A DNA stretch of 6,742 nt from Alphaproteobacteria bacterium. GTDB taxonomy: Bacteria > Pseudomonadota > Alphaproteobacteria > Micropepsales > Micropepsaceae. Each line of letters starts with the position of its first letter. The stretch's first letter is position 1. Below the pieces are notes generated by a model. That model was given only the letters and a program-made list of their open reading frames with translations. It had not been told where the DNA came from and searched no databases. Of the stretch, positions 1-5,801 are shown one piece after another. Made by a program: the position numbers and the translations under genes. The DNA lies in the NCBI GenBank assembly GCA_003451645.1, contig DMER01000188.1:835-7576 (forward strand), read 5' to 3'.

Positions 1-2
1 AG

Positions 3-821
3 AATAATGACCGCCTAACCTGCGAGCCCATCCTGGCTAAGCACCGCGCGGCGAGTGGTCTGGCCATTCACGGCGTACCGGAACCCGAACTTGGCATCCC
101 GTTTACGCGCAACCGCTGCGGCACCTTTGCGGCAGAGCAGGGCGCCGATTGGCTCCTCTACATTGACGATGACGAGACGGCGCAGCCCGGCTGGCTCGCC
201 CGCATGGTTGAGGCCTCCAGGACCTATGACGCCGATGTGCTCTATGGCCGGGTGATGGCGGTCTACCCATCGGGTACACCCGCCTGGATGCAGGTCAAGG
301 AGCGCAACAAGCGCCCCAATGGCACCGCGCTGTCCAAGGCCGAAGGACATAACACCTTGGTGCGCACCAAACTCTTTGCCGCCGATGGTATGAATCTGCG
401 CTTCGACACCGCGCTGCGCTTTACGGGCGGCAGCGATACCGATTTCTTCTCCCGCGCCCATCAGGCCGGCGCCAAGATCATCTGGGTGGGTGACGCGATC
501 GTTGATGAGATCGTGCCCGCCAGCCGGATGACCCTGGGCTGGCAGCTGAACCGGACCTTCCGTGTGGCGATCAGCATTTCGGTCCTGCACGAAAAGCAAC
601 GCGGTCGCGCCTCGGCCGTGCTGCGCAGTGTGTCCAAGGGTACCGGCCGCATCTTGGAAGGGATCGTGCGCGCACCGTTGGGCCTAGTGGCCATTGTGTC
701 ACCGGAGGCGGGCAAAAAACTTGCCTTCAAGGCGGCCAAGCAATTTTACTCCGGCCTCGGATCATTTGCCTATATCGCGGGCGTCAGGCCCCAACCCTAC
801 CGCAAGGTCGATGGCGGCTAA
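3..821 (+). CDS. ExoM-like family 2 glycosyltransferase, 5' end missing
   Basis: This is a 272-residue C-terminal part of a GT2 (GT-A fold) sugar transferase; the frame is open from the window edge, so the true start and the first nucleotide-binding strand lie outside. What remains begins with NND, followed by an 'EPELGIPFTRN' stretch (about residues 27-37) that matches the EP..GI...RN pattern of ExoM-type enzymes. The metal/nucleotide-binding DxD comes next as YIDDDE (residues 53-58, D55-D57 at 165-173) and is followed by PGWL. The acceptor/base region is GGSDTDFF (residues 142-149), where family members usually read GGEDTDFF; the E is replaced by S, but both aspartates remain. The C-terminal 100 residues are basic and amphipathic, which fits a peripheral inner-membrane protein. 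By family knowledge it would move a hexose from a nucleotide sugar to a lipid-linked oligosaccharide; donor and acceptor cannot be read. Its TAA overlaps the stop of the convergent amidotransferase gene. An internal ATG at 204 is not the true start because the conserved DDD lies before it. Confidence 0.88.
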   Translation, partial: NNDRLTCEPILAKHRAASGLAIHGVPEPELGIPFTRNRCGTFAAEQGADWLLYIDDDETAQPGWLARMVEASRTYDADVLYGRVMAVYPSGTPAWMQVKERNKRPNGTALSKAEGHNTLVRTKLFAADGMNLRFDTALRFTGGSDTDFFSRAHQAGAKIIWVGDAIVDEIVPASRMTLGWQLNRTFRVAISISVLHEKQRGRASAVLRSVSKGTGRILEGIVRAPLGLVAIVSPEAGKKLAFKAAKQFYSGLGSFAYIAGVRPQPYRKVDGG

Positions 822-2773
822 ACCATTTCCCGAGCGAGATAAAGCTGCAGCACAAAGAGCGTCCAGATCAGATTGGTCCGCCGCTGCCCGCCATTGAGAA
901 AGTCCGCCCAGATCGAGGCGACGGCGTCGGCCTCCAAATACCCTTGGCGCTTCATCCGCGCGGGCGAGAACAAATCGCTAGCCAAAGTCCGAAACGGGCC
1001 ACTGAGCCACGCCTTGGCCGGAATGCCAAAGCCCCGCTTCTTGCGGTCCCACAGCGCTTGCGGCACATAGCGGCTCAGCACCGCCTTGAGCAAACCCTTT
1101 GGCTTGCCATCCAGGACGCGCAAACCATCCGGCAACGACCACGCAAAGCGGATAATGTCTGGGTCCAAAAGGGGGATGCGGGTCTCAAGCCCATGCGCCA
1201 TGGCCGCCCGGTCCACTTTGACCAGGATGTCGTCCGGCAGATAGCGCAACACATCAAACAAGGTCGCTTGCTCCAACACGGGCGACCCCGCCTCCCCGGC
1301 AAGCCGGTCGAGAAAAGGATCGCGCCAAGGCGATGCGCCGCTGACCAAGCGGTGTGCCTGATCGACGGTCGTGAACCCGCGCTCATAGGCATCCAATGGC
1401 GAAAGGGCCGAAAACTTGGCCGCCATATCCTCAAGCCGCAGCCGCAGCGCCACCAGCCCTTGGCCCGCGATGGACGTCATCCCCATCGCCGCAGCGGGCC
1501 CAACACCGAGCGCCAGCAGCACACGCGCATAAGCGGCCGATACGCCGCGTGTGAGCGAGCCCACCGCACCGCGTTCCCACTTGCGCCGCAAGGAGTGATA
1601 GCGGCCATAGCCCGCAAACAATTCATCCCCCGCATCCCCCGAGAGCGCCACGGTGACCTTGCGCCGCGCAAATCCCGCCACCAGAAACGTGGGCAACTGG
1701 GAGGGATCGGCAAACGGCTCGTCATAGACCTGCGGCATGCGCTCAACGAGGTCACAGGCATCCTGCCCCGACAGAACGATCTCATTATGCGACGTGCGCA
1801 GATGCGCGGCCACTTCGCGCGCATAGGGCGCCTCGTTAAAGGCCTCCTCCTGAAACCCCAAAGTAAAGGTCTCGATGGGCGTTGCGCGCTGCGCCTGCAT
1901 GATTGCGGCAATGGTTGAGGAATCGATCCCGCCCGACAGGAACGCTCCCACTGGCACATCGGCAATGGACTGCCGCGCCACGGAGGCATGCAGCAGCTGG
2001 TCAAGCTCGGCTTCCGCTTGCGCCGCATCGCCTTGAAAGCGCGCCTGGCGAACCGCGTGCGCGATGCCAACACTGTCCCAATAGGTCTGGACACGAGGCG
2101 TCTGCGCCACATCTGCGGTGCAGTCAAAAACCGCATACTGCCCGGGCAGGACCTTATGCGCCTCCCGGTACAGCGTCATCGGCGCGGGCACATAGCCCAA
2201 GCGAAGGGTCGCGGTCAGCACCTCTGGCGCGATCGTGCCCGTCCATCCTGGTACCGCCGTCAGGGCCTTGAGCTCTGACCCAAACACAAGCATGCCCCCG
2301 GCCCGGCCCCAATAGAGTGGCTTCTCGCCGATAGGATCGCGCCCCAGGATCAGCTGCCGCGTCTCACGATCAAACAGCGCAAAGGCAAACATGCCTCTGA
2401 TCTTGGCCAGCGCGCCGTCCAAACCATAAGCCTCGATGGCCGCGAGAAAGACCTCCGTATCCGACGTCCCCCGCCATACAGGCGCGAGGCCCGCATTCTC
2501 CAACCCCGACCGCAAACCCTTATAGTCATAGATTTCGCCATTGAACGTGATCGCATAACGGCCGCTGGGCGAGAGCATGGGCTGCGCGCCGTTGGGCGAG
2601 AGGTCAATAATCGCCAAGCGCCGTTGCGCGAGCCCAACACCGGCCGCCGCATCGAACCAGAACCCTTCCGCATCCGGGCCGCGATGTGTGAGCGCATCAT
2701 TCATGCGCTGCAGGATTGGCCGGTCTGCATCCTTCAGCCCGCCTGCCCGATAGAGCCCCGCAATCCCGCACAT
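818..2773 (-). CDS. asnB: Asparagine synthase-type glutamine amidotransferase (AsnB family), complete
   Basis: This 651-residue protein is a class II glutamine amidotransferase fused to an ATP-pyrophosphatase synthetase domain, the asparagine synthase (glutamine-hydrolysing) architecture. It starts MCGIAG, so Cys2 becomes the N-terminal nucleophile, which fixes the ATG at 2773. Glutaminase residues are in place: HRGPD (30-34), R52, NGE (78-80) and TSDTEV with D105. The synthetase half has the PP-loop SGGIDSS (280-286), then LSGDAGDELFAGY (about 377-389), LPDDILVKVDR (about 512-522) and RIPLLD (about 532-537). E. coli AsnB has SGEGSDE where this has SGDAGDE; the E-to-D change is common in polysaccharide-locus members. 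The length, nearer 600-650 than the roughly 550 of housekeeping AsnB, and the sugar-enzyme neighbours suggest it amidates a uronic-acid or similar carboxylate on a glycan, as proposed for O-antigen AsnB homologues. Ordinary asparagine synthesis remains possible. The Shine-Dalgarno is weak (CGGGAA upstream). The gene follows 2811-3539 after 37 bp, probably on one transcript. Confidence 0.93.
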   Translation of the reverse strand: MCGIAGLYRAGGLKDADRPILQRMNDALTHRGPDAEGFWFDAAAGVGLAQRRLAIIDLSPNGAQPMLSPSGRYAITFNGEIYDYKGLRSGLENAGLAPVWRGTSDTEVFLAAIEAYGLDGALAKIRGMFAFALFDRETRQLILGRDPIGEKPLYWGRAGGMLVFGSELKALTAVPGWTGTIAPEVLTATLRLGYVPAPMTLYREAHKVLPGQYAVFDCTADVAQTPRVQTYWDSVGIAHAVRQARFQGDAAQAEAELDQLLHASVARQSIADVPVGAFLSGGIDSSTIAAIMQAQRATPIETFTLGFQEEAFNEAPYAREVAAHLRTSHNEIVLSGQDACDLVERMPQVYDEPFADPSQLPTFLVAGFARRKVTVALSGDAGDELFAGYGRYHSLRRKWERGAVGSLTRGVSAAYARVLLALGVGPAAAMGMTSIAGQGLVALRLRLEDMAAKFSALSPLDAYERGFTTVDQAHRLVSGASPWRDPFLDRLAGEAGSPVLEQATLFDVLRYLPDDILVKVDRAAMAHGLETRIPLLDPDIIRFAWSLPDGLRVLDGKPKGLLKAVLSRYVPQALWDRKKRGFGIPAKAWLSGPFRTLASDLFSPARMKRQGYLEADAVASIWADFLNGGQRRTNLIWTLFVLQLYLAREMV

Positions 2774-2810
2774 ACTTGATGTTCCCGCTAGTCGTCAGTG
2801 CAAGGTCAAT

Positions 2811-3539
2811 CTAACTACCGCGCCGCGTGAGGTAGAGCTGTCGCGCAATCCCATCCCACCAGCGTATACGCCGCCCATCCAGGTGCTGCACGGTCGCGGG
2901 CCACCCTAATGGTCCATAGACATGGCCGCCGCCCACCAATTGGCACAGTCCCCCTTCAAGGCCGATCTCCTCGCCGCGCTCGCTTGCCAAGAGGGGCAGA
3001 ACCACGCGCTTGTAATAGGCAAGGTCGATGATTTGCGGATTGTTGGAGCGCCCATTCACCCGGCAGAACGGCACCCGCGTGCCCGGCACCTCATCCAGAA
3101 AGAAGTCATACCCCTTCAGCAGATTGCGCCGCTTGTTAAAGCGCACATAGTTAATCCGATGCTGCGCCATATCGTCAGTGATCTGAGCAAGCGAGTGGGT
3201 GATCAGATGCCGCCGGAACACAAAGTCATGCTCCAATTGCATGGCGTAGGGGTGTTCCGACATCTCCAGCGAACGGGCAAAACTGTTGATCAGGCCGCGC
3301 GTCTCTACGATCTCAACGGGGATGGAACCCACATTGTCCAGGATCGCGGCGATCCAGGCGGCGTGATTGTCCCGGTAGGGCTTTGGGTCCAAGAAGACCC
3401 GGACCGTAGTGGTCAAAGCGCCCCGCGCGCCGTCGAAACAGGCGAAATGCGACTTGATCGCTTCACCGGCCAGGCAATGCCGGGCATCGGGCGAGGCGAC
3501 ATTGGAAAAGACATTGAGATTGATCGCCGCAAGCGTCAT
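2811..3539 (-). CDS. Uncharacterised glycosyltransferase-like protein with EHDF motif
   Basis: A protein of 242 residues from the ATG at 3539, or 270 from an ATG at 3623. I prefer 3539 for three reasons: the recognisable fold-like pattern begins there with the beta-strand AINLNVFSNV, the longer form would overlap the start codon of the divergent gene, and a GAGGA lies upstream, although 14 nt away, which is long. I cannot name a family with certainty. The layout resembles a GT-A enzyme: a first strand, a helix with a cluster of charged residues, a second strand TTTVRVFLDPKPY (about 43-55), a helix, PVEIVET (74-80), then YAMQLEHDFVF (98-108), where the acidic EHD sits where GT-A proteins carry DxD. 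Later come NGRSNNPQI (162-170) and a C-terminal GGGHVYGPLGW and HLDGRR (219-224). There is no signal peptide and no membrane segment, so it should be cytoplasmic. Its position directly upstream of the amidotransferase, inside a run of sugar enzymes, supports a polysaccharide role. The transferase call is inference. Confidence 0.72.
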   Translation of the reverse strand: MTLAAINLNVFSNVASPDARHCLAGEAIKSHFACFDGARGALTTTVRVFLDPKPYRDNHAAWIAAILDNVGSIPVEIVETRGLINSFARSLEMSEHPYAMQLEHDFVFRRHLITHSLAQITDDMAQHRINYVRFNKRRNLLKGYDFFLDEVPGTRVPFCRVNGRSNNPQIIDLAYYKRVVLPLLASERGEEIGLEGGLCQLVGGGHVYGPLGWPATVQHLDGRRIRWWDGIARQLYLTRRGS

Positions 3540-3621
3540 CGTGCCGAGCCAAATCCTCAAAGCCTTGGGGGCGCCTTCGCGTGATCGCTGAGTGCCCCAA
3601 AACGTGAGTTGTGAGTAGCCC
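3540..3621. promoter_or_regulatory. Divergent intergenic region, probable back-to-back promoters
   Basis: These 82 bp separate the leftward glycosyltransferase-like gene (start taken as 3539) from the rightward GT61-like gene (start 3622), so promoters for both transcripts should lie here or just inside the coding ends. It holds an imperfect dyad, TTGGGG at 3565-3570 and CCCCAA at 3595-3600 with a 24-bp spacer, which could be a regulator half-site pair. I could not identify convincing -35/-10 boxes. If the leftward gene really starts at 3623, this whole stretch is coding and the assignment fails. Confidence 0.35.
3565..3600. repeat. Inverted repeat TTGGGG / CCCCAA in the divergent gap
   Basis: Two perfect 6-bp arms with a 24-bp spacer, centred in the divergent intergenic region. 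The spacing is about two to three helical turns, which could suit a dimeric regulator binding a looped or bipartite site. Six-bp arms at this spacing are expected by chance fairly often in GC-rich DNA, so this is only a candidate operator. Confidence 0.25.
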
Positions 3622-4605
3622 ATGTCCGCTAGTCAAGCATTCATTGGCTTTGCTGCGCGCCTCTATTCAAGCCGCACTGTGCAAGGCTGGCGCGCGGCCG
3701 CAAGCAAGGTCCTGAACCCGCTTTGGCCGCAAACGGACGAACGGACCCTCCGACGTCAAGTCCTCGTTGACCGGACAGACGCCGGGAATGCGCAATGGCA
3801 TTGGCGGCGCTTGGACGGCGCGTGTGAGCTCAATGGCGGGTCTGGTGAGCTGTTCATCAAGGGCCAGCGTGTACGCCGCGCGGCGCTCCCTGCGGGCACT
3901 GACGACCTGCCCAATCCGGTCGATCTGACGGCCTATATGCGGGGCAAGGTCGTGCCCCGCGGCCCCGTCACAGTCCTCTACAACGGCCGCCGGAGCGATC
4001 TTGGCGCTTTTGCCTCTGTCCTTCTGCCCCGCTTCTTTGCGCTTGATGCTTTGGGCGTCCCGGAAGACGTTTTGTCGATGGTGACCTTCAACATGGCGCG
4101 CCGGCCATTCTTTCAGGATGCGTTGGCAGACGGTGTCTTCCGGCCCCGCGCCGTCGACCTGTTTCGACCGATGAGTGTTGTGCGCACCAATCAAGTCCAC
4201 GAATATTCTGTGCCCCCTTTGAACCCTGGCCTGTTGACCGCCGCGCAGAGCAAGCTCGCGGCGATTTACGGTCCATTCGCGAACGAAGGCCCCCCGGTTC
4301 TTCTAGCCGAGGATGCGCATCGGGACGCACCCCTGCTGCTGAAGACACTGGCTGAGAGAGGTCACGCGACCCAAGCGGGCGCGTTTCTGGTTCTCGACCC
4401 AGAGACCACAAATCTGTTCACCTTGATCCGTCATCTGGCTGTGGCACCGGTCGTTGCAGGCCCTGCCAATGGCGTTCTCGAGGCTATTGCGTTGGCGCCA
4501 CGCGCTGGCCGTGTTGTCTTCGAAATTGGCGCGATGAACGGAGCCACGCATACCCAAACCCTTGCCCGGTCTCAGGGCGAACGCTATCAGCAGCTCTCCA
4601 ACTGA
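3622..4605 (+). CDS. GT61/DUF563-like glycosyltransferase family protein, divergent
   Basis: A 327-residue soluble protein with no signal peptide and no convincing membrane helix. The pattern follows GT61 (DUF563) proteins of bacterial capsule and LPS loci. A segment DLGAFASVLLPRFFALDALG (about 126-145) lines up with the family's N-(Y/H)-x-H-(F/W)-x-x-(D/E)-x-L-x-R-L-W-x-L block. The C-terminal third reads VLLAEDAHRDAPLLLKTLAE (226-245), a helix around 262-272, then VVAGPANGVLEAIALAP (277-293) and GRVVFEI (296-302), matching the family's I-x-G-x-H-G-x-x-L-x-N-x-x-F and V-x-E-L ending. Conserved positions are changed: the usual H in the first block is A129, and the GxHG element is GPANG. The call is therefore to the fold, with activity less certain. 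The start ATG at 3622 is the only good one; a weak GTGAG lies about 6 bp upstream. It leads a probable two-gene unit with the FkbM gene 26 bp downstream. Confidence 0.62.
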   Translation: MSASQAFIGFAARLYSSRTVQGWRAAASKVLNPLWPQTDERTLRRQVLVDRTDAGNAQWHWRRLDGACELNGGSGELFIKGQRVRRAALPAGTDDLPNPVDLTAYMRGKVVPRGPVTVLYNGRRSDLGAFASVLLPRFFALDALGVPEDVLSMVTFNMARRPFFQDALADGVFRPRAVDLFRPMSVVRTNQVHEYSVPPLNPGLLTAAQSKLAAIYGPFANEGPPVLLAEDAHRDAPLLLKTLAERGHATQAGAFLVLDPETTNLFTLIRHLAVAPVVAGPANGVLEAIALAPRAGRVVFEIGAMNGATHTQTLARSQGERYQQLSN

Positions 4606-4631
4606 AGGCACTGCGCAGCACGACGTCTCAA

Positions 4632-5294
4632 TTGACAGCATGGGGGATAGACTTGGCCCTAAACGTGATCCGGTATCTGACCGACCCTGACTATCGCGCC
4701 GTCAAGCGCTGGAAATGGGCGAAGGGCGATGACGTCTTACGCTACAGCGTCCCCATTCCCTCCGGCGGCGTTATCCTCGACGTCGGCGCATATATTGGCG
4801 ATTTCGCGCAAGGCATGGCGGAGAGAACACAAGGCATCATTCATGCCTTCGAACCGGTTGAGGCCTTCGCTGCGCAGTGTCGGGTCCGCGTTCAGCGCTT
4901 TCCGCAAATCCATGTCCACGCCTATGGCCTCTCAAACCGGGATGAGACCGCGCGCATTTCCTTAGATGGTTTAGGGTCTAGCCAATACCGGGCGGCGGAC
5001 AATTCTGTTGAGGCCAAGTTCCGTGACATCGTGCCGGTCCTGCAAGAATTGAACATCGACACCATCGCACTCGCCAAGCTCAACATTGAGGGCGGAGAGT
5101 ACGATGTCCTTCCTCGCCTCATCGAAGCAGGCCTAATGGAGCGCGTCTCAGCTCTCATGGTTCAGTTTCACCGGACGCATGCGGACGCTGAGGATCGTTA
5201 CGATGCCATCGCAACCGCGCTCGCCAAGACCCACGCCTTGCAATGGCGCTATCCTTTCATTTGGGAGCTATGGCTGCGCAAAGCCGGGCAATAA
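4632..5294 (+). CDS. FkbM family SAM-dependent methyltransferase, non-ATG start
   Basis: A class I methyltransferase of the FkbM family, 220 residues from a TTG at 4632. SAM-binding motif I is VILDVGAYIGDFA (47-59; the family norm is DVGANIG). It is followed by the acidic HAFEPVEAF (71-79), the motif GLSNRDETARI (99-109) and KLNIEGGEYDVLPRL (149-163), which corresponds to the KIDVEGxExxVLxG block. These fit O-methylation of sugars, the commonest role in polysaccharide loci. There is no in-frame ATG before motif I. Candidate starts are TTG at 4632, TTG at 4653 and GTG at 4665. The TTG at 4653 has a G-rich stretch, GGGGGAT, about 5 bp upstream and may be the real start, which would give 213 residues. 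The 26-bp gap from the preceding gene suggests cotranscription and perhaps reinitiation. It converges on the cyclic-nucleotide-binding gene with a 27-bp gap. The family call is firm; the substrate is unknown. Confidence 0.88.
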   Translation: MTAWGIDLALNVIRYLTDPDYRAVKRWKWAKGDDVLRYSVPIPSGGVILDVGAYIGDFAQGMAERTQGIIHAFEPVEAFAAQCRVRVQRFPQIHVHAYGLSNRDETARISLDGLGSSQYRAADNSVEAKFRDIVPVLQELNIDTIALAKLNIEGGEYDVLPRLIEAGLMERVSALMVQFHRTHADAEDRYDAIATALAKTHALQWRYPFIWELWLRKAGQ

Positions 5295-5307
5295 ACGGGC
5301 AGTGATC

Positions 5308-5339
5308 GCGCACCTGGGTCCTCACGCACCCGAACGCGC
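5308..5339. terminator. Possible bidirectional hairpin between convergent genes
   Basis: A symmetric dyad lies in the 27-bp gap between the FkbM gene and the leftward cyclic-nucleotide-binding gene, running into the latter's 3' end. GCGC (5308-5311) pairs with GCGC (5336-5339) and GGGT (5316-5319) with ACCC (5328-5331), separated by matching 4-nt internal loops and an 8-nt apical loop. There is no T-tract on either strand, so it does not meet the classical intrinsic terminator pattern. It could still slow both transcripts. Confidence 0.25.
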
Positions 5340-5789
5340 CTTGAGCGCCGCCCTTGCCGCAACCAGTTCGTCATTGGTGTGATTGAGCCGCCGCGCCAGC
5401 TCCCGCATGATTTCCAATGCCAATTGCGGCACCTCTTTGAGCAATTGAAAGAAGGTCTCCTTTCGGATCTTCAAGGCATCGACCGGCATGGTGGCGACAA
5501 CATTCGCCGTACGCGGAACATCACACAGGATTGACATTTCGCCGACCAGGCTGTGCTTGACCAAATGATTGACCAGGATCAGGCCACTGTCCGAGTTGCG
5601 CAGCACATCGACCTCACCATCCAGAATGAGGTAAGCTCCGTCGCCCAAATCGCCTTCATGAAATAGCGCTTGTCCCTCGCCATAGGTGAGGCGCTCACTG
5701 GTAAAGGCAAGCAGCTTCAGTTTGGTCGTGTCGATATGGGCAAAGAGCGTGACGCGGCGCAGCAATTCAACTTCGGTCTGAAGGCTCAT
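5322..5789 (-). CDS. Stand-alone cyclic-nucleotide-binding (Crp-type) domain protein
   Basis: A 155-residue protein consisting of one cNMP-binding beta-barrel (about residues 15-125) with a helical C-terminus. The phosphate-binding cassette reads GEMSILCDVPRTA (83-95), with Glu84 and Arg93, the residues that contact ribose and cyclic phosphate in Crp and PKA-type domains, both present. FHEGDLGDGAYLILDGEVDV (about 43-62) is the typical barrel core. After the C-helix the chain ends in a charged, coiled-coil-like tail (127-153) with no helix-turn-helix, so it cannot be a Crp/Fnr DNA-binding regulator. The likely role is a ligand-responsive partner of another protein, most plausibly the ABC protein encoded just upstream. 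AGGAG at 5797-5801 lies 7 nt before the ATG and abuts the ABC gene's stop codon, so the two are translationally coupled. The ligand (cAMP, cGMP or other) is not readable. Confidence 0.9.
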   Translation of the reverse strand: MSLQTEVELLRRVTLFAHIDTTKLKLLAFTSERLTYGEGQALFHEGDLGDGAYLILDGEVDVLRNSDSGLILVNHLVKHSLVGEMSILCDVPRTANVVATMPVDALKIRKETFFQLLKEVPQLALEIMRELARRLNHTNDELVAARAALKARSGA

Positions 5790-5796
5790 GATTGGG

Positions 5797-5801
5797 CTCC
5801 T
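5797..5801 (-). promoter_or_regulatory. Strong Shine-Dalgarno AGGAG overlapping end of ABC gene
   Basis: On the minus strand the sequence CAG TAA AGGAG CCCAATC ATG places a consensus AGGAG directly after the ABC gene's TAA and 7 nt before the cyclic-nucleotide-binding gene's ATG. It fixes that start and indicates that the two proteins are made from one message, probably in a coupled way. Confidence 0.8.

Noticed and set aside
944..1918. A 324-codon open frame on the + strand, antisense to the amidotransferase gene
   Set aside because: It lies wholly inside a gene with all AsnB motifs on the other strand; its product is Arg/His/Gln-rich and has no recognisable motif, as expected of a GC-rich antisense frame.
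1477..2136. A 219-codon minus-strand frame within the amidotransferase gene
   Set aside because: This is an out-of-frame, Arg/Ser/Cys-rich translation of the PP-loop region.
2922..3584. A 220-codon + strand frame opposite the glycosyltransferase-like gene
   Set aside because: It has no start signal, its composition is of the antisense type, and the minus-strand frame shows a plausible folded pattern.
2778..3634. Shared 9-mer GACTAGCGG (minus strand) shortly upstream of the ATGs at 2773 and 3623
   Set aside because: The placement is suggestive, but many 9-bp matches are expected by chance in 6.7 kb, distances to the ATGs differ (about 11 and 2 nt), and the 3623 start is doubtful.
3667..4411. 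Two minus-strand frames opposite the GT61-like gene
   Set aside because: Both are fully antisense to the better-supported + gene, with no motif or ribosome binding site.
5322..5789. Crp/Fnr transcription regulator
   Set aside because: The cNMP-binding domain is clear, but the protein ends after the C-helix region with no helix-turn-helix.
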